A DNA stretch of 64,000 bases from Opitutia bacterium. GTDB taxonomy: Bacteria; Verrucomicrobiota; Verrucomicrobiia; Opitutales; Coraliomargaritaceae. Both the position numbers and the translations under genes were made by a program. The stretch lies in assembly GCA_029248665.1 (NCBI GenBank), contig JAQWIW010000034.1:1-64000 (forward strand). Direction: 5' to 3'. The notes under the pieces are model-generated. The model did no database searches. It was not told the origin of the DNA and worked only from the letters and a program-made list of their open reading frames with translations. The stretch's first letter is position 1, and every line of letters begins with the position of its first letter. Below, piece after piece: positions 56,617 through 64,000 of this stretch.

Positions 56617-56825
56617 ACCAAACAAAGAACAAAAAGATAATTAATAATGATGCTATTTTAGATTTAATTAAAGACGAAACTCAATTCAAAAAAATAATAG
56701 AAGATCTTTCTGATGACTATAATTTAGAAGAAAAATTGCAGAATGCATTGCAATCCATTGAGGTGCCCAAAGATTTAAAAAGTAGTATATTAGAAGCAAT
56801 CCGCTCACAAAATAAAATTAAATAA
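56582..56825 (+). pseudogene. Broken small gene after the sigma factor (possible anti-sigma factor)
   Basis: An ATG at 56582, overlapping the sigma-factor end, gives MNPHHPKKTNPKPNKEQKDN and then stops. After a frame change, an open frame from about 56646 encodes NDAILDLIKDETQFKKIIED and a helical, charged rest ending SILEAIRSQNKIK. This is consistent with one small protein split by an indel. Genes in this place often encode the anti-sigma factor, but no motif proves it. A 19-residue hydrophobic ORF (56862-56921, MLFYKSIFGFILILLMTFY) follows and may be the stub of a further exported protein. Confidence 0.5.
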
Positions 56826-56965
56826 ACATCTTTAAGTTTAATGTTAAATTAGGAAATAAAAATGCTTTTCTATAAATCTATTTTTGGATTTATTTTGATT
56901 CTGCTAATGACCTTTTATTGAACCTATTTGAATACCATAAGCTAAACCATTCTTTACAAATAAGC

Positions 56966-57724
56966 TTAACGGGATTTTAAAAATTGATCAATAACACTCA
57001 GCCCATAAGTAACAGCTGTCTCTGATCTCAAGACATGAGCTCCTAATCGTGAGCCTGTAAAACCTATGTCATTAAAAGCCTTATACTCATTTTTTGAAAA
57101 ATCTCCCTCAGGACCGACTGCATAAATAACTTTTTTTTGACCTTCATAACGATTGCTTAAATCGTTCCATAATAATTCTGCCTCATTTTCTAAGCTTGCC
57201 ACTACTCCAAGTGATTCATGCTTCCAATCAGATGCATACTCTAAAAAAAACTGCTCCAGAGAGCCAATCATATTCAATGTGGGCAAAAAAGGGCATGAGC
57301 TTTGTTTACATGATTCAATTAAGACAACCTGCCATTTATTTAATTTGGCCTCCATTTGTTCAGGACTTAATACAAAGGCACTGTGCTCACTAAAAACTGG
57401 TATAATTTTTTGAATTCCAATCTCTACCGCACGTTTTAAAATCTGATCCATTGCTTTTGGCTTAGGAATACTCATCAACAAAACCAATTCAGTTTTCGGC
57501 AAAAGGTAACTCTCTATTCCATTAACCAATAATTCTGCATTTCTGGGGTTTGCTTCGATAAGCTTTGCCTGATAAACCTTTCCTTTCCCGTCAAGTACTT
57601 CGACCACGCTATCGACAGAAGCTCTAAGCACTCGACACAGGTGATGGCTTTCTTGTGGATCAAGAATTAATCGATCCTCTTGAAATTTAGAAGTCTCTGA
57701 TAAAAATGCCTTATACCCTGCCAT
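56966..57724 (-). CDS. rsmE: 16S rRNA (uracil(1498)-N(3))-methyltransferase
   Basis: The 252-residue SPOUT-family protein has an N-terminal PUA-like part with HHLCRVLRASVDSVVEVLDG. SIPKPKAMDQILKRAVEIGI follows, then the knot segment YAVGPEGDFSKNEYKAFNDI and LGAHVLRSETAVTYGLSVID. These are the RsmE motifs. It methylates U1498 of 16S rRNA. It diverges from the Fur-family gene, and the 112-base gap between them holds a perfect palindrome. Confidence 0.95.
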   Translation of the reverse strand: MAGYKAFLSETSKFQEDRLILDPQESHHLCRVLRASVDSVVEVLDGKGKVYQAKLIEANPRNAELLVNGIESYLLPKTELVLLMSIPKPKAMDQILKRAVEIGIQKIIPVFSEHSAFVLSPEQMEAKLNKWQVVLIESCKQSSCPFLPTLNMIGSLEQFFLEYASDWKHESLGVVASLENEAELLWNDLSNRYEGQKKVIYAVGPEGDFSKNEYKAFNDIGFTGSRLGAHVLRSETAVTYGLSVIDQFLKSR

Positions 57725-57779
57725 AGTATTTTTGATTAGTGCCCAAGTTTCTCTAAATGTCGAGTTTTCAAAAATTAAT

Positions 57780-57794
57780 TTAGAATTATTCTAA
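57780..57794 (+). promoter_or_regulatory. Perfect 7-1-7 palindrome (PerR/Fur-type box) before the suf operon
   Basis: TTAGAAT-T-ATTCTAA is a perfect 15-base inverted repeat 42 bases before the ATG of the Fur-family gene. It has the 7-1-7 layout of PerR boxes (TTATAATNATTATAA) with one symmetric difference per arm. It is a likely autoregulatory site of the regulator and controls the suf genes behind it. Confidence 0.7.
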
Positions 57795-57836
57795 TTACAC
57801 TTGCTTTTTTGCTTTTTTCAATAACCTTTGATTTAG

Positions 57837-58262
57837 ATGCAGTTATCTCCAGCATACAAAACTATCTTCAATAAGGCCTTAGAAAAAAGTTCGTTAAAGC
57901 CGACCAAACAGCGTGAACATATTTTTTCTCTAATTCTTGATAAGAAAGATCACCCTACTGCGGATGAAATTTTCACTCGCTCACGAGATACCATGCCCAC
58001 AATTTCGCTTGCAACTGTTTATAATTGTTTAGAAACCCTTGTTGAAAGTGGACTGATTCGCCAAGTAAATTTCGAAAGAGAATCCACACGTTATTGTCCA
58101 AATTTAAAACCCCACGCACATTTTCTATGTAAAAACACTGGTAACATTTACGATGTTGACTTACCAGATTCAATTTTTAGCGCTTTAAAAAAAAACTTAC
58201 CTGAAAATTTTCAAACTGAACAAATTGATATTAACTTCAATGGTTCTATCAAAAAAAACTAA
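57837..58262 (+). CDS. Fur/PerR-family regulator of the suf operon
   Basis: The 141-residue protein has the Fur-family winged helix ([17 protein letters not shown] and [12 protein letters not shown], then [17 protein letters not shown]) and the dimer domain with [19 protein letters not shown]39, H93 and H95 are in place for the regulatory metal site. The structural CxxC is broken (C98-K-N-T101), no second CxxC follows, and STRYC (C87) stands where PerR has an Asp. It is 19 bases before sufC, so it likely controls the Fe-S assembly operon in response to iron or peroxide. The length is near normal for the family. Confidence 0.88.
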   Translation: MQLSPAYKTIFNKALEKSSLKPTKQREHIFSLILDKKDHPTADEIFTRSRDTMPTISLATVYNCLETLVESGLIRQVNFERESTRYCPNLKPHAHFLCKNTGNIYDVDLPDSIFSALKKNLPENFQTEQIDINFNGSIKKN

Positions 58263-58281
58263 CAACAATTGATAATTGTAT

Positions 58282-59046
58282 ATGCAATCCTTAGAAATTA
58301 CTAATTTAAACGTAAGTATTGGTGGGCAACCTATACTCAAAGACTTCAGCCTCAACATTCCCAAAGGCGAAATTCATGCATTGATGGGACCAAATGGCAC
58401 AGGGAAAAGCACCCTAGCCAAAGTTATAGCAGGTCATGAAGATTATGAAGTGACCTCAGGAGAAATTTTACTCAATGGCGAATCCATTCTCGGGGACGAA
58501 CCTGATGAAATAAGCCTAGCTGGTTTGTTCTTAGCTTTCCAATACCCATTAGAAATCCCCGGTGTGAGTATTGCTAATTTTATTCGTGCAGCAAAACAAG
58601 CACGCTTACCAGAAAATGAAAGTATCAACGCTGTCGAATATTATAAAGAGCTTTACGACAAAATGGACGCTCTCAAAATAGATCGAAAGTTCACTGCAAG
58701 ATCCCTTAATGAAGGCTTCTCTGGCGGAGAAAAAAAGCGCTGTGAAGTTTTACAAATGTCTATGCTTGAGCCCGAATATTGCTTAATGGACGAAACCGAT
58801 TCAGGCTTGGATATTGATGCACTCAGAATTGTTGCCGATGGCGTTAATTTAATGCGTAGTCCAGAGAGAGGCTTTCTTATTATCACTCACTACCAAAGAC
58901 TCTTAGATTACATCGTCCCTGATGTAGTTCATGTCATGTATGACGGTAAAATCGTTCATAGCGGTGATGCCGAACTAGCAAAAGAACTTGAAACCAAAGG
59001 TTACGACTGGGTTAAAGATTCTTTTGTCTCATCCACAGCTCAATAA
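58282..59046 (+). CDS. sufC: Fe-S assembly ATPase SufC
   Basis: The ATG at 58282 is preferred over the TTG at 58276. The 254-residue ATPase shows Walker A ([19 protein letters not shown]), the SufC-specific [20 protein letters not shown], the signature [15 protein letters not shown] and Walker B ([16 protein letters not shown]). It binds SufB-SufD and drives Fe-S cluster assembly. It is the second gene in the operon with the Fur-family regulator, 19 bases upstream, and sufB, 19 bases downstream. Confidence 0.97.
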   Translation: MQSLEITNLNVSIGGQPILKDFSLNIPKGEIHALMGPNGTGKSTLAKVIAGHEDYEVTSGEILLNGESILGDEPDEISLAGLFLAFQYPLEIPGVSIANFIRAAKQARLPENESINAVEYYKELYDKMDALKIDRKFTARSLNEGFSGGEKKRCEVLQMSMLEPEYCLMDETDSGLDIDALRIVADGVNLMRSPERGFLIITHYQRLLDYIVPDVVHVMYDGKIVHSGDAELAKELETKGYDWVKDSFVSSTAQ

Positions 59047-59065
59047 CTTTTCAATATATCATACA

Positions 59066-60490
59066 ATGAGCGAATCAATCATCAACGAACAAGAAGAAGC
59101 GATCAAAGTTGACTACGAAAAAGGGAACTTCAGCTTCCCTGAAGACTATACCTATGATGCCGGCACTGGACTAAGCGAAGAAACGGTAGCTTATATTTCC
59201 AAAGTTAAAAATGAAGACGAATGGATCAAAGAATTTAGACTCAAGGCTTTAGAAATATTCAACAAAAAACCGATGCCAACGCATTGGGCCAGTAAAGATT
59301 TAGAAAACATCATTTTTGAAAACATTCGTTATTATCTTTCAAAAGGGCAAAAACCCAGTCGCACTTGGGACGAAGTTCCTGATGATGTTAAAGAAACCTT
59401 TGAGCGATTAGGCATTCCTGAACAAGAGCGAAAATTTTTAGCAGGAGTTGAAGCACAATTTGATTCGGAAGCTGCATATTCTAGGATGAAAGAAGATCTA
59501 GAAAAAGAAGGTGTTATTTTTGTAGGTTCCTCGGAGGGCTTAGAAAAATATCCGGAAATATTTCGCCCCTACTTTGGGAAAGTCATTCCTTCAGCAGACA
59601 ATAAATTTTCTGCACTCAACAGTGCGGTATTTTCTGGTGGTAGTTTTATTTATGTGCCTAAAGGCGTAAAATTAAAACAACCCCTTCAAGCCTATTTCAG
59701 AATTAATGCTGAAAACTTTGGTCAATTTGAAAGAACTCTCATCATTGCAGATGAAGGAGCTGAAATCACTTACATGGAAGGCTGTACCGCTCCTAAATTT
59801 GAAACCGCTACTCTTCATAGTGCAGTAGTTGAGCTCGTCGCTCTAAAGAATGCCAAGATTCAGTACATCACCGTGCAAAATTGGTCGAATAACGTCTTTA
59901 ACTTAGTCACGAAGCGAGCTCACGCTGAAGAAAATGCCGAAGTCAAATGGATCGATTGTAATATCGGCTCTCGTTTAACGATGAAATATCCTGGTGTAGT
60001 GCTTAAAGGACGTAAAGCCCGAGGTGAAGTATTATCAATCGCCCTTGCCAACGATGGGCAACACCAAGATACCGGAGCTAAGATGATACACCTTGCTGAC
60101 GAAACCACCAGTAATATTATTTCAAAATCTATCTCTATTGGTAAAGGACGCTCGACTTATCGAGGTCAAGTTCACATGCCTAAGCATTTAAAAAATTGTA
60201 AAAACAATACAGAGTGCGATGCCCTTCTTATTAACACAAACAGTCGTACAGACACTTATCCGGCAATCACCACTAGGGGTGAAGGTAATACAGTTCAACA
60301 CGAAGCCAGTGTTTCAAAAGTGAGTGCCGAACAAATTTTCTACATGATGCAACGTGGTCTCTCCGAAGGAGAAGCTATGAGTCTAGCTGTTAATGGTTTC
60401 GTCAATGATCTACTCAAAGCATTCCCAATGGAATACTCTGTAGAATTAAAACGACTCATCGACATGGAAATGGAAGGATCTGTCGGTTAA
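59066..60490 (+). CDS. sufB: Fe-S scaffold subunit SufB
   Basis: The ATG at 59066 gives 474 residues beginning [14 protein letters not shown]; the longer frame from 58988 overlaps sufC and is rejected. SufB features include [58 protein letters not shown] and TRTDTYPAI-like [20 protein letters not shown] followed by HEASVSKVS. SufB is the scaffold that builds clusters with SufC and SufD. A typical C-terminal [20 protein letters not shown] motif is present. Confidence 0.97.
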   Translation: MSESIINEQEEAIKVDYEKGNFSFPEDYTYDAGTGLSEETVAYISKVKNEDEWIKEFRLKALEIFNKKPMPTHWASKDLENIIFENIRYYLSKGQKPSRTWDEVPDDVKETFERLGIPEQERKFLAGVEAQFDSEAAYSRMKEDLEKEGVIFVGSSEGLEKYPEIFRPYFGKVIPSADNKFSALNSAVFSGGSFIYVPKGVKLKQPLQAYFRINAENFGQFERTLIIADEGAEITYMEGCTAPKFETATLHSAVVELVALKNAKIQYITVQNWSNNVFNLVTKRAHAEENAEVKWIDCNIGSRLTMKYPGVVLKGRKARGEVLSIALANDGQHQDTGAKMIHLADETTSNIISKSISIGKGRSTYRGQVHMPKHLKNCKNNTECDALLINTNSRTDTYPAITTRGEGNTVQHEASVSKVSAEQIFYMMQRGLSEGEAMSLAVNGFVNDLLKAFPMEYSVELKRLIDMEMEGSVG

Positions 60491-60523
60491 TCCCAGTATT
60501 AATAATTTCAGCTTTATCATTTA

Positions 60524-61828
60524 ATGAATACTACACTTAATCAACCTACCGTCATCTCTAGTGCTAACGAACCACAATGGTTGCTCGATAGACGAACCTC
60601 CGGTAGCCAAAATTATTCAAACTTGCCAGTGCCTGCTGCAAAAGATGAAAACTGGCGTTTCGCCTCTGTTTTGTCTCAAGACATTCATGCGTTTAAACCA
60701 GCACCAATGCCTAATGATGATGCCATACAGCATGCATTATCTCATTCCACACTTGTTGAAGACCCAATTGCAGAATTTATTTTTGTCGACGACCATTTAG
60801 TTCAATCAAAGCCACTTTCTAAAGAATTAGTGGATAAAGGTGTTTGCTTTGTATCAATCGATGAAGCGATTCAGAAGCATTCTGATCTTTTGGAGCCCCA
60901 TTTCTTAAAGGAATCCACTCGCCTAGGTTCTCAGAAATACTTTGGATTGCACGCCTCCGCGGTTAAAGCTGGTGCATTGCTCTACGTTCCTAAAGGCGTT
61001 GAAATCGACAAACCAATTGCAGTGTACCATTGGTCTAATCAAGACAAAGGATTGATCTGCCCGCATACACTTATCATTGCCGAAGCTCAAACAAAGGTCT
61101 CTTTAATCGATGTCTTGGCTTCAACCACCGAGGAAAACCAAGGATGTAATATTTCTGTCAGTAATATTGAAGCTCACCCTTCAGCAAATGTTTATAGGAA
61201 AGTTATACAAAATTTCAACTCTAGCACTCTTTCCTTCCAATTAGATTCTGCCACTGCAGATAGAGACACCCAACTAGAAAACATTGCGATCAATTTAGGT
61301 GCAGCAAAAGCTCGCTATGAGAACCAAATTAAAATCAATGGTTCAGGTGCTCATGTCACCATGTACTCCTTGTCAGTTGCTGAAGGCACTCAGGAATTTG
61401 ATCAAAGAACTTTACAGACTCATAATGCTCCAAATTCAGTCTCCGACTTACTTTACAAGAATGCATTATTTGACACCAGCAGAACCATTTTTTCAGGGCT
61501 AATTCAAGTTGAAGAAGGCGCACAACAAACCGATGCTTACCAAACCAACCGAAATTTATTACTGGATCAACGAGCTGATGCCAATGCACTACCAGGATTA
61601 GAAATCCTCGCCAATGATGTTAAATGCTCTCATGGTGCTACCACAGGAAACATCGACAATGATGAGTTATTCTATATGCTGAGTCGAGGAATACCGCATA
61701 GAGTTGCGATGCAATTAATAGTGCTTGGATTCTTTGAAGAAATTATTGAAAAACTAGGGTCAGACTCATTGGCAGAAAATATCCGAAAGCTCTTAGAACA
61801 AAAATTTGCCTCTAAAATTAAGCCATAA
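60524..61828 (+). CDS. sufD: Fe-S assembly subunit SufD
   Basis: The 434-residue protein shows the SufD pattern: [60 protein letters not shown] followed by [20 protein letters not shown], and [20 protein letters not shown]. It pairs with SufB in the SufBC2D complex. It begins 33 bases after sufB. Sequence and length are ordinary for the family. Confidence 0.96.
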   Translation: MNTTLNQPTVISSANEPQWLLDRRTSGSQNYSNLPVPAAKDENWRFASVLSQDIHAFKPAPMPNDDAIQHALSHSTLVEDPIAEFIFVDDHLVQSKPLSKELVDKGVCFVSIDEAIQKHSDLLEPHFLKESTRLGSQKYFGLHASAVKAGALLYVPKGVEIDKPIAVYHWSNQDKGLICPHTLIIAEAQTKVSLIDVLASTTEENQGCNISVSNIEAHPSANVYRKVIQNFNSSTLSFQLDSATADRDTQLENIAINLGAAKARYENQIKINGSGAHVTMYSLSVAEGTQEFDQRTLQTHNAPNSVSDLLYKNALFDTSRTIFSGLIQVEEGAQQTDAYQTNRNLLLDQRADANALPGLEILANDVKCSHGATTGNIDNDELFYMLSRGIPHRVAMQLIVLGFFEEIIEKLGSDSLAENIRKLLEQKFASKIKP

Positions 61829-61833
61829 TCATC

Positions 61834-62376
61834 ATGGAAGACGATAAACGTATACTTACCCGAGCTGTAGAAGCCACATTAATTCCACAAGGTACGCCAA
61901 TGGAATTAGCTGAAGGTGAAAATGTTGTGATTACTCATCGTTTAGGTGGAAATTTCACCATCATGACAGAGAATGGAATGTTTCGAATAAAAGGTAGTGA
62001 TGCCGATGCATTGGGCGAAGAAATAGTCATAAATGAAAAAAATGAAGCACAAGTCAATCAGGGTCCCCCAGAAATGGACGCTCTATGGACAGTGCTAAAA
62101 AAAGTTTTTGATCCAGAAATTCCAGTTAATATAGTTGATTTAGGATTAGTATATTCATTAGAGGTCATAGAAGAAGAAGGAAAACATATTGTAGAAATGC
62201 AAATGACACTCACCGCTCCAGGATGTGGGATGGGGCCAGCGATTGCAGAAGATGCTCAAAATCATCTAGAAACTGTGTCAGGAGTTGGTGAGGCTAAAGT
62301 TGTCATTGTATGGGATCCACCATGGGATCAAGAAATGATCACCGAAGAAGGAAAAATGATTCTAGGGCTCATCTAG
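61834..62376 (+). CDS. sufT: Fe-S cluster assembly protein SufT (DUF59)
   Basis: The 180-residue protein has an N-terminal part with [20 protein letters not shown] and a DUF59/MIP18 domain with [20 protein letters not shown] and [20 protein letters not shown], then [14 protein letters not shown]. This is the SufT form found at the end of suf operons, needed for cluster maturation. It starts 5 bases after sufD. The cysteine desulfurase SufS and a SufE or SufU protein are not in the window. Confidence 0.93.
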   Translation: MEDDKRILTRAVEATLIPQGTPMELAEGENVVITHRLGGNFTIMTENGMFRIKGSDADALGEEIVINEKNEAQVNQGPPEMDALWTVLKKVFDPEIPVNIVDLGLVYSLEVIEEEGKHIVEMQMTLTAPGCGMGPAIAEDAQNHLETVSGVGEAKVVIVWDPPWDQEMITEEGKMILGLI

Positions 62377-62465
62377 GTCGTTTTTTTTGTTTGCATAATA
62401 ACGATAAATAGATTAGTAATTATGAATGAAATCATTAATATCTCCCCTCATCATCCCACACATAA

Positions 62466-63095
62466 TGACAAAGATATCTTTAATATTTTTATTTCAAACT
62501 GTCATTATTAGCTCATTACTTGGACAAAGCATAAGGTTTTCTTTGCATGATGGTACACAGCTTACAGACGCTGGTACTTTTTTTTGATAATGAAAATTCC
62601 ATAGCTTCCTTTACCGAAAACAATATCACTTTATCAATGCAAGCGATGCTAGATGGTAACTCTGCAAATGCTGAATTAAACGGTGGTGCCGAAGGATTTG
62701 GCGTCAATGGTAATGGACCGAGTGATCATACCCAAAGGATTGACAATAGTAATGGAATAGAGGCGATTGTTTTTTCATTTAATACTTCAGGCATACTCAA
62801 TACAATTGATCTACGCTATATTGAAGAGTCCACAAATGAAGCCGTATTATCATTCGATGGTGGAGGCCAATTTAACCTTAATACAGAAACTGCACTTAGT
62901 GGTAGGGACGATTTTACAATCAACGAAGCATTTAGAGCAGGTCAACTAATATCACTCTATATAAGTTCTGAAGCAGACCTTAATGAGAATTTTGCCCTCG
63001 AATCTATTATCGTACAAATTCCCGAAAACAATGCGGCTATTTTAGGCATGAATTTCTTGATCTTGTTATTTGTATCCTTTAGGAAATTTTTCTAA
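62466..63095 (+). pseudogene. PEP-CTERM-like exported protein, frameshifted in a T tract
   Basis: An ATG at 62466 gives a signal peptide (MTKISLIFLFQTVIISSLLG) and then the frame stops at TGA inside a run of eight T residues (62578-62585). Removing one T joins GTFF to DNENSIASFTENNITLSMQA and restores about 209 residues. The C-terminus (IPENNAAILGMNFLILLFVS, then FRKFF) looks like a PEP-CTERM-type sorting signal: a Pro-Glu-rich start, a hydrophobic helix and a basic end. The middle is beta-rich with no motif known to me. Exosortase itself is not in the window. Confidence 0.65.
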
Positions 63096-63170
63096 TTTCG
63101 ATTTTTTTAGAATTTCCTGCGATTCATTTTTCCATTTGCATCTCTGGAAATATAAATAATACTCGTACTT

Positions 63171-64000
63171 GTGACTGATTATTTAACGATAAAACAACTC
63201 CAAGCTTTAGATCAATCTTCTGAATTAGCCTTCTCTGGGATTTATTTCATCAAGCGTAAGCTGACCAAAACAACCAAAAACGGAAATCCCTATTTACTGC
63301 TGGAATTCTCTGATGCCAGCGGATCGTTTGTCACAAATATTTTTAACAACAGTAATGCTTATGTTACATTTGAAGACATTTCTGAAGGTAGCTTAATCAA
63401 AATTCAAGGAACTACTCGATTTTATAATAATCAAATCTCCCCTGATATTTACTCAGTGGCACTTTTTTCATTGGAAGAAGCAACTGAACTAGGGATTGCT
63501 CAACAATTAATTGAAGTACCACCAGAAAGTGAGTCGTATCTTTGGGATGAATTAACCCAAGGCATTGAACAAATTAAACACCCTGCTTTAAATGCAACTG
63601 TAAAGTACGTTATCCAAAATCATGAATCTGCATTCCGAGGTGCCTCTGCGGCCATTGCGATGCACCATGCCTATCGACATGGATTACTGGAACATACTGT
63701 ACACATGATGCAAATCGGATTGTCTTTATTACCCATTTATAAAGAGGTTGATTTTGATCTAGCGATTGCCGGTATCATTCTACACGACATCGGAAAATTA
63801 GAAGAATATGAGGGTGAAATTGTGACAAAAACCACACGAGTCGGTGTTTTGCAAGGACATGTTGTTTTAGGCTATAAAATCGTGAGAAAAGCAGCCATTA
63901 TATCTAAACTAAGCGAAGACTTAACGGAGCGCTTAGAACATATTGTACTCAGCCACCAAGGCGAAAAAGAATGGGGGGCAGCTGCTATGGCCGCTACTCC
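63171..64000 (+). CDS. YhaM-like HD-domain 3'-5' exoribonuclease (partial at right edge)
   Basis: The frame opens at a GTG (63171; MTDYLTIKQLQALD) and runs past the right edge. It has an OB-fold start (FSGIYFIKRKLTKTTKNGNP, then YLLLEFSDASGSF) and an HD domain with YRHGLLEHTVHMM, then ILHDIGKLEEYEGEIV, where HD is the metal motif, and HIVLSHQGEKEWG. This order is typical of YhaM-type RNases and related HD phosphohydrolases. The visible part is about 277 residues, close to the full family length (about 310). No ATG lies in frame upstream. Confidence 0.88.
   Translation, partial: MTDYLTIKQLQALDQSSELAFSGIYFIKRKLTKTTKNGNPYLLLEFSDASGSFVTNIFNNSNAYVTFEDISEGSLIKIQGTTRFYNNQISPDIYSVALFSLEEATELGIAQQLIEVPPESESYLWDELTQGIEQIKHPALNATVKYVIQNHESAFRGASAAIAMHHAYRHGLLEHTVHMMQIGLSLLPIYKEVDFDLAIAGIILHDIGKLEEYEGEIVTKTTRVGVLQGHVVLGYKIVRKAAIISKLSEDLTERLEHIVLSHQGEKEWGAAAMAAT

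Noticed and set aside
58988-59065. Upstream start for SufB overlapping sufC
   Set aside because: The segment is out of frame with sufC coding sequence and has no SufB similarity; the ATG at 59066 gives the expected start.

Overview
The window looks like chromosomal DNA of an AT-rich marine member of the Verrucomicrobiota (Opitutales/Puniceicoccales-like). This is inferred from gene types, not from a 16S match. The signs are: a very large exported protein with a pilin-type N-terminus of the kind common in that phylum; exported multi-domain proteins with calcium-type repeats; an EIIA-like/diadenylate-cyclase fusion; and a mixed set of Gram-negative envelope genes (mla, Wza/Wzc). Almost no gene has a visible Shine-Dalgarno sequence. 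No integrase, transposase or CRISPR array was seen.

Region 1 (1-25.4 kb) is an accessory polysaccharide locus best read as laminarin (beta-1,3-glucan) use. A minus-strand operon encodes an exported TIM-barrel glycosidase, a large GH94/GH149-like phosphorylase and a GPH sugar symporter. Divergent to it is a LacI-family regulator, followed by a 1462-residue pilin-like protein with a small exported partner, then a secreted GH16 and a GH17 enzyme, and a 973-residue secreted binding protein. At the left edge are a di-haem peroxidase-like protein and a convergent tandem cupredoxin. Four of these proteins (di-haem protein, pilin-like protein, GH16 enzyme, binding protein) carry the same roughly 130-residue beta-rich module, and three of them also carry collagen-like Gly-Pro repeats. 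This shared module is the most system-like novelty in the window: it suggests one surface apparatus, built on a common binding module, for holding and digesting a polysaccharide.

Region 2 (25.5-34 kb) has rpsR, a Sua5-type gene and an exopolysaccharide export set (Wzc-like kinase, Wza-like exporter, outer-membrane barrel, TPR membrane protein), then hisC. Region 3 (34-46.5 kb) has an RmlD-like reductase, a dnaE gene interrupted by a one-base frameshift, a DUF983 protein, the phospholipid-transport operon mlaE-F-D-C-A, tRNA-Gly, ruvX, a mannose-1-phosphate guanylyltransferase, trpA and a fused c-di-AMP synthase.

Region 4 (46.6-56 kb) has queC-queD-queE and queA for queuosine, a gamma-carbonic-anhydrase-like protein, feoA-feoB with a small Cys-rich membrane protein behind a Fur-type palindrome, ftsH and tilS. 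Region 5 (56-64 kb) starts with a decayed ECF sigma factor module and rsmE. It continues with a Fur/PerR-family regulator leading a sufC-sufB-sufD-sufT operon behind a perfect 7-1-7 palindrome, a frameshifted PEP-CTERM-like protein, and the start of a YhaM-like HD nuclease that runs off the right edge. Three separate lesions (dnaE, the sigma factor, the PEP-CTERM-like gene) make assembly accuracy worth checking.
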